Assembly (NCBI RefSeq): GCF_013377885.1
Contig: NZ_JABKAU010000007.1
Location: 94,238 to 158,237, forward strand
Source: Hymenobacter lapidiphilus
GTDB lineage: Bacteria > Bacteroidota > Bacteroidia > Cytophagales > Hymenobacteraceae
Direction of reading: 5' to 3'
DNA length: 64,000 bases
The notes under the pieces were generated by a model, which saw only the letters and a list, made by a program, of their open reading frames with translations, was not told where the DNA came from and searched no databases. Positions 48,095 through 57,245 of the stretch are shown here, in pieces (within the stretch, counting starts at the first letter, position 1; the number at the start of each line of letters is the position of its first letter). The translations under genes were made by a program, and so were the position numbers.

Positions 48095-48949
48095 ATGAAG
48101 CGCTCTACCTCTTACCTGCTGAGCATGGCCGCCCTGGCTGGCTCCACGCTCCTGCTGCCCGCCTGCAACAAGGCCAACGACCCGCAGAGCCCCGATGTAG
48201 CCGTGTCGGCCCAGGATCAGAGCCTGGCAGAGGATGAGACGGCCGCCCTGGCCGACCTGACGGATGCCGCCGCCCCTGCCGATGCCGCCGCGACCAACAG
48301 CCCCGCCGCCGAAGCCGATGACCTCACCCGCCTGGCCGGCCGCTGCCTCACGCGCACCTACGACGCCGCCACCCGCACGCTCACCCTCGATTTTGGCACC
48401 ACCAACTGCGTGGGACCCAACGGCGTGGCCCGGCGCGGCAAAATCGTAACCGTATTCGGTGGCCAGCCCCGCGACGCCGGTGCCACCAAAACCATCACCC
48501 TCGTTGATTACTACCGCAACGACAACCAGCACACCGGCACCCGCGTCATCACCCGCCTCGGCGGGGGCTCCTGGAGCCTGTTGGTGCGCAACGCCAGCAT
48601 TACGACACCCGCCGGCACCCACTCCTGGACCTCCAGCCGCACCTACACCCGCACGGCCGGCGACAACACCCGCACCCTCACCGATGACGAATACAGCGTA
48701 ACCGGCCAGACCACCGGCACCAACCGCAAGGGCAATGGCTATTCGGCCGTCATCGGGCAACCACTCATCAAGAAATTCCAGCCCGGCTGCGCCCGCACTT
48801 TCGTGGCCGGCACGGTCGCTATTTCCACCGAGGGCGCCCGCGAGTTGCTGCTTAACTACGACCCCACCGGCACCCAGGCCTGCGACAACATTGCCTCTAT
48901 CACCATCAACGGCGTTACCCGCACCATCCGCGTCGGCGGCGGCCTGTAA
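48095..48949 (+). CDS. Lipoprotein of unknown function
   Basis: The 284-residue protein has a lipobox LLLPACNK near residue 24. After an Ala/Asp-rich linker (about 30-80) there is a beta-rich domain with several cysteines (RCLTRTYDAATRTLTLDFGTTNC, FQPGCARTF, GTQACDNIASITING). The repeating LTLDFG, ITLVDYY and SLLVRN strands suggest a beta-barrel-like or sandwich fold. Proteins of this look are frequent in Hymenobacter-like genomes, but I do not know a function. It ends in a long perfect hairpin. Confidence 0.8.
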   Translation: MKRSTSYLLSMAALAGSTLLLPACNKANDPQSPDVAVSAQDQSLAEDETAALADLTDAAAPADAAATNSPAAEADDLTRLAGRCLTRTYDAATRTLTLDFGTTNCVGPNGVARRGKIVTVFGGQPRDAGATKTITLVDYYRNDNQHTGTRVITRLGGGSWSLLVRNASITTPAGTHSWTSSRTYTRTAGDNTRTLTDDEYSVTGQTTGTNRKGNGYSAVIGQPLIKKFQPGCARTFVAGTVAISTEGARELLLNYDPTGTQACDNIASITINGVTRTIRVGGGL

Positions 48950-48954
48950 GCTTC

Positions 48955-49033
48955 ATTCGCACACTAAAAAAGAGACTGGCTCCCCTTCGTGGTAACAACG
49001 ACGGGGAACCAGTCTCTTTTTTAGTGTGCGAAT
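48955..49033. terminator. Long bidirectional terminator hairpin
   Basis: 31-base arms (ATTCGCACACTAAAAAAGAG ...) match with a single mismatch around a 17-base loop. Runs of A and T inside both arms give U-tracts for both the lipoprotein gene and the convergent hydratase gene. Confidence 0.9.
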
Positions 49034-49053
49034 TAAGCCAAATCTGCTGAACG

Positions 49054-49848
49054 TTACTCGCCTTTGAACTCGGGCTTCCGCTTTTCCAGGAAGGCCTGTA
49101 CCCCCTCGCGGTAGTCGCCCGATTCGCCGGCAATCTGCTGGCAATGGGCTTCGTAGTCGAGCATTTCGTCGAGCGTGGCGGTGGCGGCCTTGTTGAGCAT
49201 CTGCTTGATGAGGCCGATGCTTTTGGTGGGCGCCGCGGCATAGCGGGCGGCCAGGGCGTAAGCGGCCTCATCGAGCTGCTCGGGCGCTACCACCTGGTTC
49301 ACTAGGCCCAGGCGCAAGGCCTCGTCGGCCGTTACCTTCGAGCCCAGCGTGCATAACTCAAACGCCTTAAGCGTGCCCACCAGCCGGGGCAGAAACCACG
49401 ACGAGCCCGAATCGGGTACCAGCCCGATGTTGATGAATACCTCAATCAGCGAGGCGTCCGACGAGGCCACAATGGCGTCGCAGGCCAGCGCCAGCGAGCA
49501 ACCGGCCCCGGCCGCCACACCGTTGAGGCGGCATATAATGGGCTTAGGCAGCGCCCGCATAGCCCGGATGATGGGGTTGTAGCGCTTGTGCAGCGAATCG
49601 TAGAACGAACGGGGCTGGCCCTCGGCGGCCTCGGCTTCGCGGCTGGCCTTCAAATCCTGGCCCGAGCAGAACGCCCGCCCGGCCCCCGTGAGCACCACGG
49701 TCCGCACGTTGGCGTCGCGCGCCACCTGCTTCAATGCATCCTGCAGCTCGTAGCTCTGGGCATCATCGAAGGCATTGAAAACGTCGGGACGGTTGAGCGT
49801 AATGGTGGCCACGCCATCAGGGCGCACGTCGTAAAGCAGGGTCGGCAT
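49054..49848 (-). CDS. Enoyl-CoA hydratase/isomerase family protein (PaaG-like)
   Basis: The 264-residue crotonase-fold protein has ITLNRPDVFNAFDD at the start, the oxyanion-hole segments GRAFCSGQDLKAS and GVAAGAGCSLALACD, and LIEVFINIGLVPDSGSSWFLPRLVG. The PDSGSSWFL run with a catalytic aspartate is typical for PaaG-like 2-(1,2-epoxy-1,2-dihydrophenyl)acetyl-CoA isomerases. No other phenylacetate genes are nearby, so a general acyl-CoA role is equally possible. It acts in the cytoplasm. Confidence 0.9.
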   Translation of the reverse strand: MPTLLYDVRPDGVATITLNRPDVFNAFDDAQSYELQDALKQVARDANVRTVVLTGAGRAFCSGQDLKASREAEAAEGQPRSFYDSLHKRYNPIIRAMRALPKPIICRLNGVAAGAGCSLALACDAIVASSDASLIEVFINIGLVPDSGSSWFLPRLVGTLKAFELCTLGSKVTADEALRLGLVNQVVAPEQLDEAAYALAARYAAAPTKSIGLIKQMLNKAATATLDEMLDYEAHCQQIAGESGDYREGVQAFLEKRKPEFKGE

Positions 49849-49901
49849 AGGGGAAGGATACGAGAGTGGGTCAGGTCGATTTTATGGGTTCGACAAATAT
49901 A

Positions 49902-49987
49902 CTGTCATCCTGAGCGAAGGACCTGATAAGAAGCCGACACCAAGCAATAGCTTCTTACCAGGTCCTTCGCTTCGCTCAGGATGACAG
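49902..49987. repeat. GTCATCCTGAGC palindromic repeat, family C copy
   Basis: CTGTCATCCTGAGCGAAGGACCTG pairs with CAGGTCCTTCGCTTCGCTCAGGATGACAG; a further TAAGAAG/CTTCTTA stem lies inside. It lies between the hydratase and ispD genes. Confidence 0.88.
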
Positions 49988-49999
49988 CCTTTCGCCAAG

Positions 50000-50728
50000 T
50001 CAGCCCTTGCTGCCCATGCGCAGCAACGCCTCAGCTATGTACAAGTCCTCGGCCGTCGTGATTTTGAGGTTGCGGTAGTCGCCTTCCACCAGTTGAATGG
50101 GGTGCAGGTCTTCCACCACACTGGCATCGTCGGTGAAGGTAGTGAGCTCGGGCAACTGGTAGGCGCGGCGCAGCAGGGCCAGATCGAAGCACTGCGGGGT
50201 TTGCACGAGGCGCAGGCGGGCGCGGTTGAGCGCGTAGCTACCCTGCTGACTAAGGTTACGCACCGAATCTTTGGGCACCACGGCGGCCACGGCCGCGCCG
50301 TGGTTGTAGGCGGCTTGGTAAGTGGCCTCTATCACGGTGCGGGGCGTGAGGGGGCGCACGCCGTCGTGCACGGCCACCACGCCATTTTCACGGTCGGCTA
50401 AGTGGGCCAGGCCGGCCCGCACCGAGGCCCAGCGCGTGGCCCCGCCCACCACCAGCGCGTGCGGAATCTGCACGTTGTACTGCGCGCACAGGCCCCGCCA
50501 AGTTTCCAATTGCCCGGCGGGCAGCACTATCACCAGCTCGCGCACCCCCAAGGCCGGGTCGGCGAAGCGGCGCAGCGTGTGCAGCAGCACCGGCTCGCCA
50601 GCCAGCTCCAGAAACTGCTTGGGCCGGTCGGCTCCCATGCGCGTCCCACTACCACCCGCCACCAGAATGGCGTAGCGGAGAGTGGCAGGGGCTTTAGGGG
50701 TTGAGGAACTGGCGGCGGATGGGTTCAT
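50000..50728 (-). CDS. ispD: 2-C-methyl-D-erythritol 4-phosphate cytidylyltransferase IspD
   Basis: The 242-residue protein has the IspD nucleotide loop AILVAGGSGTRMGADRPKQFLEL, then VAVHDGVRPLTP and TQTPQCF-like VQTPQCFDLALL, and FTDDASVVE near 190. It catalyses the third step of the MEP isoprenoid pathway (CTP plus methylerythritol phosphate). Isoprenoids would feed the carotenoid pathway implied by the lycopene cyclase 4 kb away. The start at 50728 (MNPSAASSS) has a short low-complexity lead; the next good start is not obvious. It follows queA across a terminator hairpin. Confidence 0.94.
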   Translation of the reverse strand: MNPSAASSSTPKAPATLRYAILVAGGSGTRMGADRPKQFLELAGEPVLLHTLRRFADPALGVRELVIVLPAGQLETWRGLCAQYNVQIPHALVVGGATRWASVRAGLAHLADRENGVVAVHDGVRPLTPRTVIEATYQAAYNHGAAVAAVVPKDSVRNLSQQGSYALNRARLRLVQTPQCFDLALLRRAYQLPELTTFTDDASVVEDLHPIQLVEGDYRNLKITTAEDLYIAEALLRMGSKG

Positions 50729-50765
50729 GGCAACGGCATAGGAGCGCAAATACGGCAATCGGAAC

Positions 50766-50806
50766 AAAAAAACGCCGGCTGCTACTCGTGAAAGTAGCAG
50801 CCGGCG
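50766..50806 (-). terminator. Intrinsic terminator after queA
   Basis: On the minus strand CGCCGGCTGCTACT pairs perfectly with AGTAGCAGCCGGCG around 6 bases, then GTTTTTTTG follows. It lies between queA and ispD, so the two may be separate units. Confidence 0.88.
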
Positions 50807-50843
50807 CAACCTGTTTCAACCAGCGGGGCTGTAGCCTGAGAAC

Positions 50844-51893
50844 TTAGATAATCAGCATGGCGTCGCCGTAGCTGAAGAAGCGGTACTTCTCCTTGATGGC
50901 CAGCTTGTAGGCCTCAATCAGCAGGTCGTGGCCGGCGAAGGCCGAGGCCATCATCATCAGCGTGCTTTCCGGGGTGTGGAAGTTGGTGAGCAGCGCGTTG
51001 GCAATTTTGAAATCGTAGGGCGGGAAGATGAACCGGTCTGTCCAGCCTTCATTGGCCTTCAGGCGAGTGTGGGCCGAAACCGACGACTCCATGGCCCGCA
51101 TGGCCGTGGTACCGATAGCACACACGCGCTTCTTGGTGTCGAGGGCCTTGTTTACCACTACGGCCGTAGTGCCGGGCACCACGAAGTTCTCCGAGTCCAT
51201 CTTGTGCTTGGTCAGGTCCTCCACATCCACGGTGCGGAAAGTACCCAGGCCGATGTGCAGCGTTACGGGTGCCACCTCAACACCTTTGATTTCCAGGCGC
51301 TTCATTACCTCCCGGGTGAAGTGCAGGCCGGCCGAAGGCGCGGCCACTGCCCCGATGTTGTTGGCGTAAATCGTCTGGTAGCGCTCCTTGTCGGCCGCTT
51401 CGGTGTCGCGGGTGATAAACTCCTTCGGAATCGGAGTTTCGCCCAGGCTGTACAGCGCTTTGTAGAAATCTTCGGGCGGGCCATCGTAGAGGAACTTGAT
51501 GGTGCGGCCGCGCGACGTAGTGTTGTCGATTACCTCGGCCACCATGTCCGACTCGCCGAAGTACAGCTTGTTGCCCACCCGGATTTTACGGGCCGGATCT
51601 ACGAGCACATCCCAGAGGTGAATTTCGGTGTTCAGCTCACGGAGCAGGAACACTTCAATCTGGGCGCCGGTTTTTTCCTTGTTGCCGAACATGCGGGCCG
51701 GAAACACCTTCGTATCATTCACCACAAATACGTCGCCTTCGTCGAAGTATTCCAGAATGTCTTTGAAAGTGCGGTGCTCGATTTTGCCACTGTCGCGGTG
51801 CAGTACCATCAGGCGCGACTCGTCGCGGTTTTTGGCCGGGTGCTGGGCCACCAGATTCTCGGGCAATTCGAATTTGAACTCAGAAAGCTTCAT
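50844..51893 (-). CDS. queA: tRNA preQ1(34) S-adenosylmethionine ribosyltransferase-isomerase QueA
   Basis: The 349-residue protein matches QueA from start to end. [56 protein letters not shown] [32 protein letters not shown] and [16 protein letters not shown] are hallmarks. It attaches the ribosyl part of AdoMet to preQ1 in tRNA to make epoxyqueuosine. The ATG at 51893 is standard. TACTTTTG on the minus strand at 51949-51942 is a -7 element about 50 bases upstream. Confidence 0.97.
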   Translation of the reverse strand: MKLSEFKFELPENLVAQHPAKNRDESRLMVLHRDSGKIEHRTFKDILEYFDEGDVFVVNDTKVFPARMFGNKEKTGAQIEVFLLRELNTEIHLWDVLVDPARKIRVGNKLYFGESDMVAEVIDNTTSRGRTIKFLYDGPPEDFYKALYSLGETPIPKEFITRDTEAADKERYQTIYANNIGAVAAPSAGLHFTREVMKRLEIKGVEVAPVTLHIGLGTFRTVDVEDLTKHKMDSENFVVPGTTAVVVNKALDTKKRVCAIGTTAMRAMESSVSAHTRLKANEGWTDRFIFPPYDFKIANALLTNFHTPESTLMMMASAFAGHDLLIEAYKLAIKEKYRFFSYGDAMLII

Positions 51894-52125
51894 GGGCCAG
51901 ACAGGGCAATAGTTGGGTAAACTAGTAAAAAAATCGAGCCGCAAAAGTACGGATAATTGCCGGAATAATAGGTAATTTTCGCCCGGAAACATTAATTGCC
52001 CTCCATGCGCCCGGGCCGGAGCGGATGGCTGCGCCGGGAGAATACTGCGCGGGAAATAACCGTGCCATGCCTGCCGTACCATTCGCAGTTTTCCGATTTA
52101 GCCCGCACCCCTGCTCCCCGATTCT

Positions 52126-53385
52126 ATGAAAGCCATTCGCCTGACGCTTGAGAGTTTTCGCTTTGCCTGGGAGGCCCTGAAGGGCAATCTGCTGCGCACT
52201 GTGCTGTCGTTGCTGGGCGTTACGGTGGGCATTTTTGCCATCATTGCCGTGTTTACGGTGGTCGACTCGCTGGAGAAGAACATCCGCAGCAGCATGAACT
52301 TCGTGGGCGACAAGGTTATCTACGTGGATAAGTGGCCCTGGGAGTTCGGGCCCGACTTTGCCTGGTGGAAGTACTTCAACCGGCCGGTGCCCAACACCCG
52401 CGAGTATCGGCTGCTGCAGAAGCAGCTCGGGCCCAACAATGCGGGTATTGCCATCTTCGCCAGCAAATCGGGCAACACGTTCAAGGCGGGTTCCAACAGC
52501 GTCGACGATGCCTTTTTGCAGGGCGTGAGCTACGACTACCGCATCATTTCGGATGTGCCCGTGGCCCAGGGCCGCTACTTTACGGCCCAGGAAGTGGATG
52601 GCGCCCGTAACGTAGCCATCATCGGGGCCGATATTGCGGCCAACCTGTTTCCGGACCGCTCGGCGCTGGGCCAGGAGTTTAAAACCCGCGGCCAGCGCTT
52701 CACCGTGATTGGGGTGATGGAAAAGGCCGGCAAGAGCCTCCTCGAAATCAAGAGCAACGACACCAACACCTTTATCCCGTTCGGAGCCTTTTCCAAGATA
52801 TTCGCTATCAACCCCGGTACCGGCAGCGGCGTGTCGGCCACCATCGGCGTCAAAGGCCTCGATACCGACCCCGGCTTGCTCGACCTTGAATATGAAGTAA
52901 CGGGGCTGATGCGCAGCGCCCGCGGCCTTAAGCCCCGCGAAGAGGCCAATTTTGCCCTTAACCGCCCCGAAATGCTAGCCAGCGCCATTTCGGGCCTGTT
53001 TTCGATTCTGGGCGTGGCCGGTGGCGTTATCGGCTCGTTTGCCATGCTGGTGGGCGGCTTCGGCATTGCCAACATCATGTTCGTGTCGGTGAAGGAGCGC
53101 ACCAACATTATCGGTATTCAGAAGTCGCTGGGAGCCAAAAACTACTTTATCCTCTTCCAGTTCCTGTTCGAGGCCGTATTTCTGTGCTTGTTGGGCGGAG
53201 CAGCGGGTCTATTGCTGGTGTGGTTCATCACGCTCATTCCGCAGGATTCGCTGCCGCTGTTCATGAGCGGTGGGCGCATTGCGCTGGGCCTTACGGTATC
53301 GGTGCTTATCGGGATGGTAGCGGGCATTGTGCCGGCCGTTCTGGCAGCCAACCTCGACCCGGTTATTGCCATTCGAGCAAAATAG
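52126..53385 (+). CDS. ABC transporter permease, MacB/FtsX type
   Basis: The 419-residue protein has one N-terminal membrane helix (NLLRTVLSLLGVTVGIFAIIAVFTVV), a large periplasmic MacB-PCD domain (about 60-285) and three C-terminal helices of the FtsX family (GFGIANIMFVSVKERTNIIGIQKSLGA). GIQKSLGA is the coupling region to an ATPase. No ATP-binding subunit lies next to it, so it must pair with one elsewhere. Substrates are unknown; family members export antibiotics, peptides or lipoproteins. Confidence 0.92.
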   Translation: MKAIRLTLESFRFAWEALKGNLLRTVLSLLGVTVGIFAIIAVFTVVDSLEKNIRSSMNFVGDKVIYVDKWPWEFGPDFAWWKYFNRPVPNTREYRLLQKQLGPNNAGIAIFASKSGNTFKAGSNSVDDAFLQGVSYDYRIISDVPVAQGRYFTAQEVDGARNVAIIGADIAANLFPDRSALGQEFKTRGQRFTVIGVMEKAGKSLLEIKSNDTNTFIPFGAFSKIFAINPGTGSGVSATIGVKGLDTDPGLLDLEYEVTGLMRSARGLKPREEANFALNRPEMLASAISGLFSILGVAGGVIGSFAMLVGGFGIANIMFVSVKERTNIIGIQKSLGAKNYFILFQFLFEAVFLCLLGGAAGLLLVWFITLIPQDSLPLFMSGGRIALGLTVSVLIGMVAGIVPAVLAANLDPVIAIRAK

Positions 53386-53399
53386 AAGTGATGGGGTAA

Positions 53400-53510
53400 C
53401 AGAACTGTCATTCTGAGCGCAGCGAAGAATCCCGCGTGCTGAAGTAATCCTTTAGCAGGGAGTTACTGTGGCACGCGAGATTCTTCGCTGCGCTCAGAAT
53501 GACAGTTCTG
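53400..53510. repeat. TCATTCTGAGC palindromic repeat, family C variant
   Basis: CAGAACTGTCATTCTGAGCG... and its complement form perfect arms of about 32 bases. The loop contains CCCGCGTGC and GCACGCGAG. The right arm matches the partial copy at the start of the window. Confidence 0.9.
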
Positions 53511-53569
53511 TTGCCCCGTCACTTCATCGCCCCATCATCCACAAATCACTATCTTGCGAACCGCTATGT

Positions 53570-53610
53570 AAGGTCGCCCTCCTTTTTTCGAGGGCGGCCT
53601 TCCTTTTTGC
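53570..53610 (+). terminator. Terminator-like hairpin before LOG gene
   Basis: AAGGTCGCCCT pairs with AGGGCGGCCTT around CCTTTTTTCG and is followed by CCTTTTT. It is probably the terminator of the ABC permease, though a leader role for the LOG gene is possible. Confidence 0.65.
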
Positions 53611-53718
53611 TTACCTTATTTACCGCTTACTTTTTCCGGCGCTAGCTGCTCCGGTCCGGGCATACTTCCGGGCCCGGATCGGGCGGGCTCGCGCCTCATT
53701 TTTTCCTTTAAAATTCCC

Positions 53719-54582
<864 letters not shown>

Positions 54583-54697
54583 TCACGGAGTAACACGAAT
54601 TTCAACGGATTTCACGAACGGTTTCGGAGCCAGGTAGTGCCGTGCTCTGAAAGCGCACTATGGAAAGCGTAAACATTCTGGTTTTTCGGGGCTTCCT

Positions 54698-54726
54698 AAG
54701 CCGCTGCTTCGGCAGCGGCTTTTTTG
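54698..54726 (+). terminator. Intrinsic terminator after LOG gene
   Basis: AAGCCGCTGC and GCAGCGGCTT pair around a TTCG tetraloop, then TTTTTG follows. Confidence 0.88.
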
Positions 54727-54770
54727 TGCGTAGCTTGGTTTGATTTCTTTCGTTGCCTTTGCTCGTTGCT

Positions 54771-55994
54771 ATGCTCGATTCTGTTGCCCCATCGTCGTCT
54801 GTCTCTGCCGAAGCGCCCGCGCTGGTGCGCGACTACGACTACCTGCTGGTGGGTGGTGGGGCGGCGGGGCTGAGTCTGGCCTATCACATCAGCCAGGAGC
54901 CGCGGCTGGCGGGCAAGCGGGTACTTATTCTGGAGCCCGACGCCAAGGACCGCAACGACCGCACCTGGTCGTTCTGGGCGGATGCGCCCACGCTTTTCGA
55001 CGGCATTATAGCCCACGAGTGGGAAAAGCTGGCTTTTCGCAGCCCCGGCTTCGAGCGGATACTGGCCCCGGAGCGCTACCGCTACAAGATGATTCGGGGG
55101 CTGGATTTCTACCAGTTTGTGCGGCAGATGCTGACCGGCAACCCGCAGTTCACCTGGCTGCGCACCACGGTGCAGGAGCTGGCCAGTACGCCCACCGGCG
55201 CCCGGGCCGGCACGCCCGAGGGAGAGTTCACGGCCCGTTATGCTTTCGACAGCCGCCCGCCCCGGCTGGCTGAGCTGCGCCGCCCGCGCCACCGTTATCT
55301 GCTGCAGCATTTTGTGGGCTGGGAGGTAGAAACGGAGCAGGATGCCTTCGACCCGGCCACGGCCGAACTCATGGATTTCCGGGGCGAGCAGGGGCAGGAA
55401 GTACGCTTTATGTACGTGCTGCCCTTCGGCCCACGCCGGGCCCTGGTCGAATACACGCTGTTTTCGGAAACGCCGCTGGCCAAGGCCGAGTACGAAGTGG
55501 AGCTGCGCCGCTACCTGGCCACGCTGCCCGGGGCCGGCCACTACCACATTACGGCCGAGGAGGTAGGGGCCATTCCGATGACCGACCACCCACTACCCCT
55601 GCGGCAGGGTGCGCACGTGCTCAACCTGGGTACCCGGGCCGGCCGGGCCAAGCCCAGCAGCGGCTACGCCTTCAAGCGCATTCTGGACCACTCGGCCCGC
55701 CTGACGGAGGCGCTGGCCGCCACTGGCCACCCGCCCCGCCACAGTACCGGCGACCAGTGGCAGTTTCGCCTTTTCGATACGCTGCTGCTCGACATTATGC
55801 AGCGCCGGGGCGAGCAGATACGCGACATTTTCAGCCAGCTGTTTCAGCGTAACCCCACCGACCGGGTATTCGATTTTCTGGACGAGCGCACCAGCTGGAA
55901 GGAGAATTTTCAGATTATGAACTCGGTTACTCCCTGGCCCTTTCTGCGCTCCATCTGGCACGTGTTGCGCCGCCGCCCCGGGCAACGAAAGTAA
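54771..55994 (+). CDS. crtY: Lycopene beta-cyclase CrtY
   Basis: The 407-residue flavoprotein starts with a dinucleotide motif YDYLLVGGGAAGLSLAYHIS near residue 22. It shows the cyclase signatures NDRTWSFWAD, FDSRPP, QHFVGWEVET and FMYVLPFGPRRALVEYTLF. Lycopene cyclases of the CrtY type close both rings of lycopene to beta-carotene. No other carotenoid gene is adjacent, but the isoprenoid gene ispD is 4 kb upstream. The ATG at 54771 is the most probable start. Confidence 0.94.
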   Translation: MLDSVAPSSSVSAEAPALVRDYDYLLVGGGAAGLSLAYHISQEPRLAGKRVLILEPDAKDRNDRTWSFWADAPTLFDGIIAHEWEKLAFRSPGFERILAPERYRYKMIRGLDFYQFVRQMLTGNPQFTWLRTTVQELASTPTGARAGTPEGEFTARYAFDSRPPRLAELRRPRHRYLLQHFVGWEVETEQDAFDPATAELMDFRGEQGQEVRFMYVLPFGPRRALVEYTLFSETPLAKAEYEVELRRYLATLPGAGHYHITAEEVGAIPMTDHPLPLRQGAHVLNLGTRAGRAKPSSGYAFKRILDHSARLTEALAATGHPPRHSTGDQWQFRLFDTLLLDIMQRRGEQIRDIFSQLFQRNPTDRVFDFLDERTSWKENFQIMNSVTPWPFLRSIWHVLRRRPGQRK

Positions 55995-56008
55995 GCACCC
56001 TCCATCTG

Positions 56009-56752
56009 TCAGGAATGTATTGGCAGGCTTTCCTCGCTTTCCAGGTAAATGCGCTCCGCAGCCACCACCTCCGGCGACAGGACCTGTAGCTGGGGCACAG
56101 GGCGCGAGAGGTTGAGCAGGTAGCCGGGCAGCTGCGTGAGGTTGTCGAGGTCGTGGGTGATGCAGAGCACGGTTTTGCCTTCCTGCGCCACCCACTCGTG
56201 CAGCAGCCCGAACACGCGGCGGCGGTAGTATACATCGAGTTGCTGGGTAGGCTCGTCGAGTAGGCACAGGGCGGCATCCTGCAGGCTGAGCTGGGCCAGC
56301 CATACCAGCTGCTGCTCGCCGCCCGAAAGCAGTGTAAAATCCCGTTCGGCGAGGTGAGCGGCTCCTACGCGGGCCAGGGCCGCATCGGCCAGGGCGTAAT
56401 CGGCGGCCGAGTAGGCTCCCAGGAAGCGGTGGTGGCGGAAGCGGCCCATCACGACCAACTCGCGCACCGGCAGCGAAAACTCGACGCTGGCCCGCTGGGG
56501 CAGATGGGCCAGCAGCCCGGCCGCAGCGGGCCGGCGCACGGTGCGCAGGTTCTGCCCGTTCACGGTTACGATGCCCTCGTACAGAAGCTGGCCGGTGAGG
56601 GCCCGCAGCAGGGTGGTTTTGCCGCAGCCGTTGTGCCCGATAACGGCCACGAAGGCCGGCTGGGGCACCGTAAAACACAAATTGCGGAGCAGGACTCGTC
56701 GTCCGTACCCCGCAATCAGGTTTTCTATAAAAAGTATTGGGTAGTGAGACAT
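56009..56752 (-). CDS. ABC transporter ATP-binding protein, FecE/FhuC/BtuD-like
   Basis: The 247-residue ATPase has Walker A GHNGCGKTTLLRAL (near 40), signature LLSGGEQQLVWLAQL, Walker B LCLLDEPTQQLD and switch CITHDL. The order and LDVYYRRRVF segment recall the iron/siderophore or B12 importers. No permease or binding protein lies next to it: the flanking genes are crtY (convergent) and a DUF2795 gene. It may join a permease elsewhere. Confidence 0.9.
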   Translation of the reverse strand: MSHYPILFIENLIAGYGRRVLLRNLCFTVPQPAFVAVIGHNGCGKTTLLRALTGQLLYEGIVTVNGQNLRTVRRPAAAGLLAHLPQRASVEFSLPVRELVVMGRFRHHRFLGAYSAADYALADAALARVGAAHLAERDFTLLSGGEQQLVWLAQLSLQDAALCLLDEPTQQLDVYYRRRVFGLLHEWVAQEGKTVLCITHDLDNLTQLPGYLLNLSRPVPQLQVLSPEVVAAERIYLESEESLPIHS

Positions 56753-56830
56753 GCGTAGTGAGATGCGGATGGCAGCAAGCCATCATCCTAAACAGTTCTA
56801 ACTACTCAATACCAACTACTCACTACTGTT

Positions 56831-57052
56831 CTAGTACTCGTCCTCGTTGAACATGAAGTCCTCCTTGGTCGGGTAGTCGGGCCAAACTTCCTCGATATTC
56901 TCGTAGGGCTGACCGTCATCTTCCAGGGCCTGCAGGTTTTCTACCACCTCCATCGGGGCACCCGAGCGAATGGAGTAATCAATGAGCTCATCCTTGGTGG
57001 CGGGCCAGGGGGCATCTTCCAGATACGAAGCAAGTTCGAGGGTCCAGTACAT
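56831..57052 (-). CDS. DUF2795 domain protein
   Basis: The 73-residue acidic protein matches DUF2795: MYWTLELASYLEDAPWPATKDELIDYSIRSGAPMEVVENLQAL is the typical single-domain form with a Bacteroidota-specific acidic tail (DYPTKEDFMFNEDEY). Function is unknown. The ATG at 57052 is preceded, 114 bases upstream, by a TTG-N21-TACCTTTG promoter at 57166-57197. Confidence 0.88.
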   Translation of the reverse strand: MYWTLELASYLEDAPWPATKDELIDYSIRSGAPMEVVENLQALEDDGQPYENIEEVWPDYPTKEDFMFNEDEY

Positions 57053-57165
57053 AAGCGTGTGTGCTACTAAAGGGCAACGTAAAAAATGGTCAAAAACGCG
57101 AAGCGCCGTCCGCAAAAACCCGGCCGATACCGAAGGACTGTCAGAACTGCATAGAGGCCGCAGCC

Positions 57166-57197
57166 CAAAGGTACACCGGCAAAGTTGCTGACGACAA
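57166..57197 (-). promoter_or_regulatory. Promoter of the DUF2795 gene
   Basis: On the minus strand TTG (57197-57195) is followed by 21 bases and TACCTTTG (57173-57166), a good match to the Bacteroidota primary promoter. The leader to the ATG is about 105 bases. Confidence 0.65.
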
Positions 57198-57245
57198 CGT
57201 AAATCAGCCAGGAAGGTTAACCCAACAACCGAACCCGCACCGAAC

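Noticed and set aside
18120..53510. CRISPR array or phage attachment sites as explanation of the repeats
   Set aside because: Copies are single, far apart, palindromic, and have variable loops; there are no regular spacers, cas genes or integrase.
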